From: Plantactinospora sp039889035
GTDB lineage: Bacteria; Actinomycetota; Actinomycetes; Mycobacteriales; Micromonosporaceae
Length of the DNA stretch: 64,000 bases
NCBI GenBank assembly: GCA_039889035.1
Contig: JBDQQY010000020.1
Span: forward strand, 121,665 to 185,664
Direction: 5' to 3'
Made by a program: the position numbers and the translations under genes. Shown one piece after another: positions 48,990 through 57,031 of the stretch. The notes beneath the pieces are model-generated. The model was not told the origin of the DNA. It worked only from the letters and a program-made list of their open reading frames with translations, and searched no databases. How positions within the stretch are numbered: the stretch's first letter is position 1; every line of letters begins with the position of its first letter.

Positions 48990-49588
48990 CAGTCTCCCTG
49001 GTACCGCTGTTCGCGCCATGGGTCACCGTAATCGTGATAGCCGGCGGTCTCCCAGAAACCGGGCTCGTCGGTCAGGCCGAGGCGGATGCCCCGCACCCAC
49101 TTCGCGGACTTCCAGAAATACAGGTGCGGCACCAGCAGCCGGGCCGGGCCACCGTGCTCGGCGGGCAGGTCGGCACCGTCGTACCGGTGCACCACCCAGG
49201 CCTGCCCGTCCCGCAGGTCGTCCAGCGGCAGGTTGGTGGTGTAGCCGCCGTACGAGTGCACCAGCGCGTAGTCGGCGGCGGTGTCGATGCCGTCGAGCAG
49301 GGTGTCCAGGGAGACGCCCTGCCAGTTGGTGCCGAGCTTCGACCAGTGCGTCACGCAGTGGATGTCCACCGTCGGCGTCTCGTTGGGCAGTGCCCACATC
49401 TCGTCCCAGCTCCACCGGAACTCGGTACCGGTCTCGGTGGTGATCACGAACTCCCAGTCCGTCAACGGCACCCGGGGGGTGGGACCGGCGGAGAGCACGG
49501 GAAAGTCCTCCGTCAGGTACTGCCCCGGTGGCAGGTTCGGCTCGGACTGCCGACGCCGGCCCTGGAAGCCTGGTGACACGATGCCCAC
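48989..49588 (-). CDS. sulfite oxidase-like molybdopterin oxidoreductase
   Basis: A 199-aa compact molybdopterin-domain protein. The molybdenum-ligating cysteine is C78 in DIHCVTHWSKLG. VHSYGGYTTNLPLDDLRDG and HGGPARLLVPHLYFWKSAKW are typical. No Tat signal or haem domain is seen, so it is probably cytoplasmic and driven by the coupled FNR-like reductase. Substrate unknown (sulfite, S-oxides or others). GTG 49588 begins the three-gene operon. Confidence 0.87.
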   Translation of the reverse strand: MGIVSPGFQGRRRQSEPNLPPGQYLTEDFPVLSAGPTPRVPLTDWEFVITTETGTEFRWSWDEMWALPNETPTVDIHCVTHWSKLGTNWQGVSLDTLLDGIDTAADYALVHSYGGYTTNLPLDDLRDGQAWVVHRYDGADLPAEHGGPARLLVPHLYFWKSAKWVRGIRLGLTDEPGFWETAGYHDYGDPWREQRYQGD

Positions 49589-49669
49589 CCGCTAGTCCTA
49601 CCACCTCCCGGCGCACCGCAGGTTACAACCGGGGATTTCCGGCCGGGCACCGGCACGGCGGGGTAGCCG

Positions 49670-51517
49670 TCAGGACCGGTCCGGTCGGGCGGCCGCCGCG
49701 CCGGTCCGCTGGTCCGGTGCCGGCCGCCCCGGCGGCTCGTCGACCTCCCCAAGCACCTCGGCGGGCAGCCCGGGCCAGTACGCCGACGCGCTGTCGAGGA
49801 AGTAGTCCTCGCCCGGGTCCCAGGTGTGCCCGGTAGCCCGCCGGTGGTAGACGTAGCCGAGCGGGTGGGTCCGGTAGATCCCGCCGCCGTCCCGGCGTAC
49901 CCGGTCCAGCAGTCCTAAGTCGACGGAGCGGGGTACCGGCCGCCAGCCGCCGACCGCCTCCAGGTCGCCCCGGGCGATCATGATCGTGCCGCCGGCCACC
50001 ACCTGGCAGTCGGACTCGGCGGTGCCGGACGGCCGGCGCAGCGTCACGCCCCGGGTCTCCAGGTGCACGAACTCGGAGCCCTTGCCCACCAGCGTCGCAC
50101 CGGAGTAGTGCCGGGCCAGCACCAGGTCCCAGACGTGTTCGGCGGCGTAGCTGTCGTCGTCGTCGAACTTGCTGACCAGGCTGCCCCGGGCCCGCCCGGT
50201 CGCGGCACCGAGCGCGGCCCCGAAGCTGGCGGCGTCCGGCACCCGGACGATCTCGTACGGCCGGCCGGAGCCGGCCAGCATGGCCCGGACCGGTTCCGGC
50301 AGCTCGACGCCGTGCAGGCAGAGCACGATCTCCAGCTCCGGGTACGTCTGCGCGACCAGCATCCGGACCGCCTCCGGCAGCCGTTCGGGGCGCCGCGTCG
50401 AGAGGATCGCGCTCACCGACGGCACCGGACCGAGCGGCGGGAACACCGCCGAGGCGAGCCGGGGCACGGTGAACGCGGTGGCGTGCCCGCGCAGCGCCGC
50501 CCGCCGCTGCGCGACGCTGCGCGCCTCCAGGGCCAGCGTCCCGGTCTGCGGCACCGGGGCGGTCAGCAGGACCCGCAACTCCGGCGCGATCAGCCCGGCG
50601 ACCCGCTCCGGCAACGCCGGCACGGAGAGCACCGCGCCGGTCATCGCGATCTGGACCAGCAGCGCCGCCACCGCCACCGGGTCGGTGTCGGGGATCTCCG
50701 GGCAGTCGACCACGCCGGTCTGGCGCAGCGTGGCGAGCACCGGCGCGGTCACCCCGGGCCCGTCCAGCGGGTACGCCCCCGGGCCGGGGCGGCGGCCGGC
50801 CGGGGTGAAGTCGAGGCGTACCCGGGGAGCGTCCGGCCGGTAGCAGTCGGGGCGGCGGCCGCGCGGGTTGATCCGGAGCGCGTCGACCAGTACGGCCGGC
50901 GGGGTGTCCGGGGCCTCGATCCCGTGCCGGGTGGTCGGCCAGCCGACCGCGTACGGCGGAGCGCCCGGCCCCACCCCGGTGCCGCCCGGCGCCCGCAGCA
51001 GCACGTCGTGCGCCCGGATGTCGGGGCTGCCGACCAGCTCGCCGAGCAGCACCGTCCCGCCCGCCGGCAGGTACGCCGGCAGCGTCCGGTGGCTGGTCAG
51101 GCTCGGCCCGGCCGGTGCCGGCAACGGCCGCCCCGGCGTCAGCGCACCCAACGCCGCCCGCAACACCTCGCGCAGTTGCGCCGGCCGGGACAGCCGGACG
51201 CTGACGACGGCGGTACCCCGTCCCCGGCCGGGCAGCGCCACCCGGTGCCGGCGCAGGTGGTCCAGCGGCCCGATGCCGCTCGACCAGCCACGCCGGGGCG
51301 CCCGCCAGTACGCCACCACGACGACCGCCCGGCGGGTCGGGCGCAGCGAGACGGGCTGGACCAACAGGTCCCGGAGCCGGTCGGTCGAACCGGCGACCAC
51401 CAGCACCCGGGGTACGCCCGGGATCCGCAGCACGCGCAGGCCGACCAGCCGGCCGAGCCGTTCCGCCCGGTTGGGTCGTGGCGCACCCACCAACCGCCAG
51501 TGATCGAGCCACTCCAC
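49670..51517 (-). CDS. glycosyltransferase family 2-type protein with long N-terminal region
   Basis: A 615-aa protein. Residues about 395-570 form a GT-A glycosyltransferase: VPSVSAILSTRRPERLPEAV, then QTYPELEIVLCLHG, VSKFDDDDSYAAEHVWDL (the DDD nucleotide-sugar/metal motif), and CQVVAGGTIMIARGDLEAVG. The first 390 residues lack a recognisable domain and contain GT-like fragments, possibly a degenerate first transferase. It likely adds sugar to a surface glycan. GTG 51517 has TATCGT at -12 to -7 and no ribosome site. Confidence 0.78.
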   Translation of the reverse strand: MEWLDHWRLVGAPRPNRAERLGRLVGLRVLRIPGVPRVLVVAGSTDRLRDLLVQPVSLRPTRRAVVVVAYWRAPRRGWSSGIGPLDHLRRHRVALPGRGRGTAVVSVRLSRPAQLREVLRAALGALTPGRPLPAPAGPSLTSHRTLPAYLPAGGTVLLGELVGSPDIRAHDVLLRAPGGTGVGPGAPPYAVGWPTTRHGIEAPDTPPAVLVDALRINPRGRRPDCYRPDAPRVRLDFTPAGRRPGPGAYPLDGPGVTAPVLATLRQTGVVDCPEIPDTDPVAVAALLVQIAMTGAVLSVPALPERVAGLIAPELRVLLTAPVPQTGTLALEARSVAQRRAALRGHATAFTVPRLASAVFPPLGPVPSVSAILSTRRPERLPEAVRMLVAQTYPELEIVLCLHGVELPEPVRAMLAGSGRPYEIVRVPDAASFGAALGAATGRARGSLVSKFDDDDSYAAEHVWDLVLARHYSGATLVGKGSEFVHLETRGVTLRRPSGTAESDCQVVAGGTIMIARGDLEAVGGWRPVPRSVDLGLLDRVRRDGGGIYRTHPLGYVYHRRATGHTWDPGEDYFLDSASAYWPGLPAEVLGEVDEPPGRPAPDQRTGAAAARPDRS

Positions 51518-51523
51518 CCGGTG

Positions 51524-51529
51524 ACGATA
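51524..51529 (-). promoter_or_regulatory. candidate -10 element of a leaderless promoter (51517 gene)
   Basis: Minus-strand TATCGT is separated from the GTG start by CACCGG, placing it at -12 to -7. Confidence 0.45.
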
Positions 51530-51708
51530 CGTCCTGTCGCGGCCGATCGCCGGCAACCACCCGGGTCGACACGGCGACCACGCGGTGACGACGGGGGCCG
51601 GGTGGTGACGACCAGGCCGCGGCACGGCGACCGGACCGGCCGATGACCGCCACGCCGGAGCACGGCAACCAGGCCGGGACGACCACCACGCCGGAGCACG
51701 GCGGCCGG

Positions 51709-51791
51709 GCCGGGGCACTCGGCGACCTGGCCGGGGCACTCGGCGGCCGGACCAGGGCACTCGGCAGCCGGGCCGGGCACTCGGCGGCCGG
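51709..51791 (+). repeat. four 21-bp tandem repeats
   Basis: Four copies with a 21-bp period start at 51709, 51730, 51751 and 51772, each with GGGCACTCGGC in the middle; the last is 1 bp short. They sit in the 344-bp divergent gap 51518-51861, which also has a repeated CCACGCCGGAGCACGGC element near 51650-51700. The repeats are in phase with an open frame but are probably non-coding. Confidence 0.7.
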
Positions 51792-51849
51792 GCCGGGGCG
51801 CGAGGGTTCGGCGACGGCACCGCCTGGACCGGGACGGGGCGGGGTGTCC

Positions 51850-51855
51850 TATCGT
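51850..51855 (+). promoter_or_regulatory. candidate -10 element of a leaderless promoter (51862 gene)
   Basis: TATCGT at -12 to -7 of ATG 51862, with GCACGG between and no ribosome site. Confidence 0.45.
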
Positions 51856-51861
51856 GCACGG

Positions 51862-53034
51862 ATGATCGCACCCCGACCGGCTGGGGCCGGCCCGCTCACC
51901 GGTGTCCGGATCGTCGAGCTGGCCGGCATCGGTCCCGGCCCGTTCGCCGCGATGGTCCTCGCCGACCTGGGCGCCGACGTGGTCCGGGTGGACCGGGTCG
52001 GCGAGGTCCGGCCGGAGCGGTTCGGCACTCCCCATCCCGACCTGCTCAACCGGGGCCGCCGGTCGCTCGCCGTCGACCTCAAGACGCCGGCCGGGCAGCA
52101 GGTGGTGCTCGACCTGGTCAGCGCCGCCGACGTGCTGATCGAGGGCTTCCGGCCGGGCGTCACCGAGCGGCTCGGGCTGGGCCCGGACGACTGCCTGGCG
52201 GTGAACCCCCGGCTGGTCTACGGCCGGATGACCGGCTGGGGCCAGGACGGCCCGAACGCCCGGTACGCCGGGCACGACATCGACTACCTGGCGCTGACCG
52301 GCGTACTGCACGGGATCGGCCGGGTCGGCGAGCGGCCGGTGCCGCCGATGAACCTGGTCGGCGACTTCGGCGGCGGCGGAATGCTGCTGGCCCTCGGCGT
52401 GGTCTGCGCGCTCTTCGACATCCGGGGCGGCGGCACCGGGCAGGTGGTGGACGCGGCGATGGTGGACGGAGTGTCGCTGCTGGCCACGATGATCCACTCG
52501 ATGCGCCGGGCGGGCCAGTGGGGCGACGACCGGGGAGTGAACATCTTCGACGGCGGCGCCCCGTTCTACGACACCTACGAGTGTGCCGACGGCCGGCACC
52601 TGGCGGTGGGCGCGGTGGAGCCGCAGTTCTACGCCGAACTGGTCCGGCTGAGCGGCTTCCCGCTGCCGCCGGACGAGGCGCTGGACCGCACCGATCCGGC
52701 GAACTGGCCGGCGCTGCACGACGCCTGGGCCCGACTGTTCCGCACCCGTGGCCGGGACGAGTGGGCCGCGCTGCTGGAGCACACCGACGCCTGCGTGGTG
52801 CCGGTCCTGGACTGGCGGGAGGCACCCCGGCACCCGCACCTGGCCGCCCGGGACGTCTTCGTCGTGCACGCCGGAGCCGAGCAGCCGGCTCCGGCGCCCC
52901 GGTTCAGCCGTACGCCGGGGGCGATCCGCCGGCCGCCGCCGCAGCCCGGCGAGCACACCGACGAACTCCTGGCCGAACTCGGCCTCGACGCCGAACGGAT
53001 CAGCCGACTCCGCGCCGACGGCACCGTCGCCTGA
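51862..53034 (+). CDS. CaiB/BaiF-family CoA-transferase (alpha-methylacyl-CoA racemase-like)
   Basis: A 390-aa family III CoA-transferase. GVRIVELAGIGPGPFAAMVL, the catalytic-Asp region (GHDIDYLALTGVLHGIG), and GDFGGGGMLLALGVVCALFD match alpha-methylacyl-CoA racemases (the mycobacterial Mcr type) better than CaiB. The likely role is racemisation of 2-methyl-branched acyl-CoAs in lipid or sterol breakdown. ATG 51862 is chosen because of the leaderless promoter pattern; upstream in-frame codons run through the tandem repeats. Confidence 0.87.
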   Translation: MIAPRPAGAGPLTGVRIVELAGIGPGPFAAMVLADLGADVVRVDRVGEVRPERFGTPHPDLLNRGRRSLAVDLKTPAGQQVVLDLVSAADVLIEGFRPGVTERLGLGPDDCLAVNPRLVYGRMTGWGQDGPNARYAGHDIDYLALTGVLHGIGRVGERPVPPMNLVGDFGGGGMLLALGVVCALFDIRGGGTGQVVDAAMVDGVSLLATMIHSMRRAGQWGDDRGVNIFDGGAPFYDTYECADGRHLAVGAVEPQFYAELVRLSGFPLPPDEALDRTDPANWPALHDAWARLFRTRGRDEWAALLEHTDACVVPVLDWREAPRHPHLAARDVFVVHAGAEQPAPAPRFSRTPGAIRRPPPQPGEHTDELLAELGLDAERISRLRADGTVA

Positions 53035-53058
53035 GCCGACCGGCCGGCCACCCAGCAG

Positions 53059-53964
53059 CTACGGCCGGTCGCCGTCCTCCCGGTGCAGCCAGTCGAGCAG
53101 GTCCGCCGGGCCGAGTGTGGCCAGCCGGCGGCGGTAGTGCGCCACCTCGTCGGGACGCAGCAGTTCCCGTCCCGCCCCGTTGCCGCCCCGCCGGAAGAAC
53201 GCCGCCTGGCTCTTCAGCACCCCGGACCGGTCCGGCACCAGCTCCGGCGCCCGGTCCCGCATCCGGGTGAAGGTGGCCGCCTCGACCAGCGCCGGCCAGC
53301 GCCGCTCCGGCACCTCGATCCCGAGCCGCCGCGCGATCCCGCGCATCTGCCCGGCGAGGTCCCCGGACAGGTCGGCGTAGTGCACCAGCAGCACGTTGGG
53401 CAGGTGCCGCCGGGCCCAGGCGTCACGGAGGTGCCACAGCACTCCCGGCAGGGAGTCGAGTTCCTCGGCCGGTACGACGTCCCGGTCGATCCAGGACAGC
53501 AGCCACTCCCGCACCGGTGGGCGTACCCGGGGTGGGCCGGTCGGCGCCGGCTGGCCGGTGAGCCGCGCGACCCGCTCCCGGTCCAGGTTGCCGCTCTGGT
53601 GGTAGAGCGACACCGCCATGTCCAGCGGATCCCGGGCGACCACGATGTAGGTGGCCCGCTCGTCGAGGGGAATCCCGTCCAGCGGGGTGTGTGTCTTGAC
53701 GAACCGGCGGTGCGGCTGGGCCTGGAGCGCGGCGACGACGTCGTCCCGGGGCTCGCCGAGCCAGTCCAGCCAGGGTGACAGCTCGGCCAGTGGCGCCGGC
53801 AGGTCCGGCCGCTGGAAGGCCAGCAGCGCGCAGATCATCTGCATCCAGGTGGTGCCGCTCTTGGAGCGGGTGCTGATCACGATGTCACCCGGGCGGAACG
53901 GGAAGCCGGTCCACCGGGCGCTGTCCTCGTCGCCGGACCGGTACCGGACGGAAGCTTCGGGCAT
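53059..53964 (-). CDS. PAPS-dependent sulfotransferase
   Basis: A 301-aa sulfotransferase of the Sulfotransfer_1 type. The 5'-phosphosulfate loop is STRSKSGTTWMQ (K35-W40), the 3'-phosphate motif VVARDPLDMAVSLYHQ, and KTHTPLDGIP is also typical. It would transfer sulfate from PAPS to a hydroxyl group on a small molecule or glycan. No PAPS-synthesis gene is near. ATG 53964 has TATCCT ending 8 nt upstream, close to the leaderless spacing. It is convergent with the CaiB-like gene. Confidence 0.87.
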   Translation of the reverse strand: MPEASVRYRSGDEDSARWTGFPFRPGDIVISTRSKSGTTWMQMICALLAFQRPDLPAPLAELSPWLDWLGEPRDDVVAALQAQPHRRFVKTHTPLDGIPLDERATYIVVARDPLDMAVSLYHQSGNLDRERVARLTGQPAPTGPPRVRPPVREWLLSWIDRDVVPAEELDSLPGVLWHLRDAWARRHLPNVLLVHYADLSGDLAGQMRGIARRLGIEVPERRWPALVEAATFTRMRDRAPELVPDRSGVLKSQAAFFRRGGNGAGRELLRPDEVAHYRRRLATLGPADLLDWLHREDGDRP

Positions 53965-54074
53965 TCGGCCGAGGATACCGGCTGGTGATCCATCCGCCCG
54001 GGCAGGCGTGAGGGTGCGCACAACGGGTATCCGGCCGGCCGGTGAACCAGACAACGGGCGAGGAGCGGGATCCC

Positions 54075-54347
54075 ATGGTGACTAACGCGGACGTACTGCG
54101 GTACCTGGAGTCGATGGACTTTCCGGCGCCCAAGGAGGACATCGTCCGGGAGGCCGAGCGCGCGGGGGCGCCACGCGAGGTACTCCAGGCGCTACGCGGA
54201 ATGCCCCCGGTGGACTATCAGAACACCGAGGAGGTGGCCCGGTCCGCCAAGACCGACCTGGCTCCGGACGCCAGCCCGGCCGAGATGGCCGCCAAGACCC
54301 GCGACCGTACCCACCAGCGGGTCGCCCGGCACCAGCGCCAGATCTGA
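54075..54347 (+). CDS. DUF2795 protein
   Basis: A 90-aa protein. DVLRYLESMDFPAPKEDIVR, then RAGAPREVLQALRGMP, is the DUF2795 domain, a small helical unit often found in stress-associated actinobacterial proteins. The polar tail DASPAEMAAKTRDRTHQRVA is probably flexible. ATG 54075 follows GAGGAG. It lies 15 bp before the DUF1345 gene and is likely co-transcribed. Confidence 0.82.
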   Translation: MVTNADVLRYLESMDFPAPKEDIVREAERAGAPREVLQALRGMPPVDYQNTEEVARSAKTDLAPDASPAEMAAKTRDRTHQRVARHQRQI

Positions 54348-54362
54348 CTCCCCGTTCCGCGG

Positions 54363-55013
54363 ATGCGGCGCAGACCCTGGTACGACCCGCCGAAGGCCTC
54401 GATCCAGATGGCCGTCATCATGCTGGTCGGGGTCTGCGTCGGCATACCGGCCACCCTCCTGCTGTCGCCGCTGCTCGGGCCACTGATCGGCTGGGACGCG
54501 GCGGCGGCGGCCTATCTGGTGTGGGCCTGGCGGGTGCTGTGGTTCCGGGACTCGCGGCAGACCGCCGAGCTGGCCGTCCGGGAGGACCCGAGCCGCCCGG
54601 TACGCGACGCGGTGCTGGTCGGGGCGGGGCTGGCCAGCCTGTTGGCGATCGGCATCCTGCTCGCCACCGACCACGAGGTCCGCGGCATCGACCGGGAACT
54701 GCACATCGGACTCGGCATCGTCAGCGTGCTGCTCTCCTGGACGGTCGTGCACTTCGTCTTCACCGCCCGCTACGCCCGGCTCTACTACACCGGCGACGAC
54801 GGCGGGGTGGACTTCCACGAGGAGGATCCGCCCAAGTACACGGACTTCGCGTACCTCTCGTTCACCATCGGGATGACCTTCCAGGTCGCCGACACCGACC
54901 TGACCACGAAGACGATGCGGGTCACGGTGCTCGGGCACGCCCTGCTGTCGTACCTGTTCGGCGCGGTCATCATCGCCGCGACCATCAACCTGCTCGCCGG
55001 GCTCGCCAAATGA
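54363..55013 (+). CDS. DUF1345 membrane protein
   Basis: A 216-aa protein with about five helices. The hallmark KYTDFAYLSFTIGMTFQVAD (then TDLTTKTMRVTVLGHALLSY) defines DUF1345. Related proteins show pore-like features, but transport activity is not established here. ATG 54363 has no good ribosome site and may rely on coupling to the DUF2795 gene. Confidence 0.85.
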   Translation: MRRRPWYDPPKASIQMAVIMLVGVCVGIPATLLLSPLLGPLIGWDAAAAAYLVWAWRVLWFRDSRQTAELAVREDPSRPVRDAVLVGAGLASLLAIGILLATDHEVRGIDRELHIGLGIVSVLLSWTVVHFVFTARYARLYYTGDDGGVDFHEEDPPKYTDFAYLSFTIGMTFQVADTDLTTKTMRVTVLGHALLSYLFGAVIIAATINLLAGLAK

Positions 55014-55048
55014 CCGTCCGTCCCGAAGGGAGGGAAGGCACCGGACGG

Positions 55049-55090
55049 GGCGCCCGGCACATCCGCGCTCACACGCGCATCCCGGGCGCC
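55049..55090. terminator. hairpin between convergent genes
   Basis: GGCGCCCGG (55049-55057) pairs with CCGGGCGCC (55082-55090) across a 24-nt loop. A second pair, CCGTCCG and CGGACGG, lies just upstream (about 55015-55048). The rest of 55014-55262 shows no gene. Confidence 0.5.
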
Positions 55091-55262
55091 ACGTCCGCCA
55101 GTGCCCCGGTGAGGTCACACGTCCGAACCGGACCCGCTCACCGGATCGCGGCGGCAGGCCCGAACCGGGCTGGCTGACGCCGCGCACCCATCTTACGATC
55201 CGGGATGGACCGTTCGGCCAGAAATCCGGGAAACTGTGTGTGAAAGCACGCTGTTTCGCTGC

Positions 55263-55928
55263 TCAACGGGCGATTTCGTGGTATCTGTCCTCGAGATCAA
55301 TCCTGGCCAGAGTACCCACCAACCAGGCCAGTTTCTCCGATTCCCCGCCGCCGGCCAGTGTGGCCAGGTCGGCCGCCGAACGCCCGAGTCCGAGCCGGCG
55401 GGCGGCGGCGAGAGCCCGCCGGTCGGCGACCGGCGCCGTCTCCGCCCACAGCGCCTGGACCTCGCGCAGGAACAGCTCCACCACCTCGGCGTCCACTCCC
55501 GGCAACTCGGCGAGCAACGCCCGCTCCCGGGCCGGCGCGTGTTTCGCCGCGGCCCGCAGCCGGCGCAGGTCACCGTGGTAGCGCGCGACGAGCGCCTCGG
55601 CCAGCTCGCCCAGGGTGCCGGCCAACCGGTCGGCGTCGGCACCCCGACCGTGCTCGCGCAGCACCGCCGCCCGCGCCTCGGTGCGGGACCGCGCCATCCG
55701 GGCCGGGCTCTCCCAGCCCGCGTCCCGCAGCGCCCGGGCCGGATCGACCGCGCGCCGGACATCGCCGGTGCGGCGCAGCAGGATCGCCAGGCAGAGCACC
55801 TGGAACAGGCTCGCCGGGTTGTTGGTGACCTGGAGGCCGTACTCCTCGGCGAAGCCCCGGCTGCGTGCCACCAGCCGGCGGACGAGCCGCTTGCGGTCCT
55901 CGACGCTCGTCGTCGCAGTCGTCGCCAT
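55263..55928 (-). CDS. HhH-GPD/endonuclease III-like protein
   Basis: A 221-aa all-helical protein. VTNNPASLFQVLCLAILLRR, the helix-hairpin-helix LLAELPGVDAEVVELFLREV and a following PVADRRALAAARRLGL give the outline of the HhH-GPD base-excision fold. The catalytic lysine and the iron-sulfur cysteines of endonuclease III are absent, so it may only bind DNA or be inactive. ATG 55928; the frame continues upstream but overlaps the pirin gene region. Confidence 0.68.
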   Translation of the reverse strand: MATTATTSVEDRKRLVRRLVARSRGFAEEYGLQVTNNPASLFQVLCLAILLRRTGDVRRAVDPARALRDAGWESPARMARSRTEARAAVLREHGRGADADRLAGTLGELAEALVARYHGDLRRLRAAAKHAPARERALLAELPGVDAEVVELFLREVQALWAETAPVADRRALAAARRLGLGRSAADLATLAGGGESEKLAWLVGTLARIDLEDRYHEIAR

Positions 55929-56035
55929 GCCGGCGACTACCCACGACGGGTCGGGCCAAAGCTGGCCGGGGCCGTTTTCCCGCCACCGCCGCGACGGTCC
56001 GGCATCCTCGTCAGCCGACGGTCCGGCCGGGCCGG

Positions 56036-57019
56036 TCAGCCGACGGTCCGGCCGTGCCGGTCGCGGCTCTTCAGCCGGGTTGTCGGCATCGGTGGAGCTG
56101 GCAGCGGATCCGAGTCGTCGCCCTGCACCCGGCCGAACCGGAGGCTGCCGGCCGCCCAGTCCGCACGGGCCTCGGCGATCTCCTCGTGCGAGCGCCCGAC
56201 GAAGTTCCACCACATCACCAGCGCGGAGTCGAACGGCTCGCCGCCGAGCAGCATCAGCCGGGTCGGGCCGGTCGCCCGTACCGCCAGCTCGGGACGGCCG
56301 GCTCCGAGGTAGAGCAGCGAACCGGGGGTGAGCGTGACCCCGCCGACCTCGGCGGCCCCGGTCATCACCAGCAGGCCGTGCTCGAAGCCGGTGGTCAGCG
56401 GCAACCTGGCCGGTCCACCGTCGGGCAGCCAGAGCTGCGCCCCGAGCAGCGGCGAGTGCACCACCGCCGGCGACCGGACCCCGGCCAGCTCCCCGACGAG
56501 TACGGTCACCGAGTAGTCCGGCCCGGTCAGCACCGGAAGCTCGGCGTGGTGGGCGAAGCCGGGCGGGCCGGACCGGGCCCCGTCAGGCAGCGCCACCCAC
56601 AGTTGCAGGCCGTGCAGGGTCGGCGGATGCTCCGGTGGCGAGTACTCCGCGTGCGCGATGCCGTGGCCGGAGGTCATCACGTTGAGCTGACCCGGCCGGA
56701 TGAGCTGGTCGTTGCCGAGGCTGTCCAGATGCCGGATCTCGCCGTGCACCAGCCAGGTCACCGTCTGCAACCCGGTGTGCGGATGCGGCCCGATCCCCAT
56801 CCCGGGCCGGTTGGCCACGTCGTCCGGACCGAAGTGGTCGACGAAGCACCAGGCGCCGATGGTGCGGAGCTGGCGCTGCGGCAACAGCCGGCGCACGGTG
56901 GTGTAACGGCCCAGCGGCACGTCGTGGCCGGGCAGCAGCACATTGGTCGGCTCGGTGTCCGCGCCCGTCCCGGTGCCCGGCGGCAGCGTCTCCCCCGGCA
57001 TCGGCTCGGTGATGCTCAC
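56036..57019 (-). CDS. pirin-family bicupin protein
   Basis: A 327-aa pirin. The metal-binding cupin motifs are GIGPHPHTGLQTVTWLVHG and NVMTSGHGIAHAEYSP; FVDHFGPDD and MWWNFVGRSHEEIAEARADW are also conserved. Pirins act as quercetin-type dioxygenases or as redox or transcription cofactors. GTG 57019 is preceded by TAGGCT at -12 to -7 and no ribosome site, so it is probably leaderless. Confidence 0.9.
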   Translation of the reverse strand: MSITEPMPGETLPPGTGTGADTEPTNVLLPGHDVPLGRYTTVRRLLPQRQLRTIGAWCFVDHFGPDDVANRPGMGIGPHPHTGLQTVTWLVHGEIRHLDSLGNDQLIRPGQLNVMTSGHGIAHAEYSPPEHPPTLHGLQLWVALPDGARSGPPGFAHHAELPVLTGPDYSVTVLVGELAGVRSPAVVHSPLLGAQLWLPDGGPARLPLTTGFEHGLLVMTGAAEVGGVTLTPGSLLYLGAGRPELAVRATGPTRLMLLGGEPFDSALVMWWNFVGRSHEEIAEARADWAAGSLRFGRVQGDDSDPLPAPPMPTTRLKSRDRHGRTVG

Positions 57020-57025
57020 CCGTCG

Positions 57026-57031
57026 AGCCTA
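57026..57031 (-). promoter_or_regulatory. candidate -10 element of leaderless pirin promoter
   Basis: Minus-strand TAGGCT, then CGACGG, then the GTG start. It overlaps the last codon and stop region of the upstream methyltransferase gene. Confidence 0.45.
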
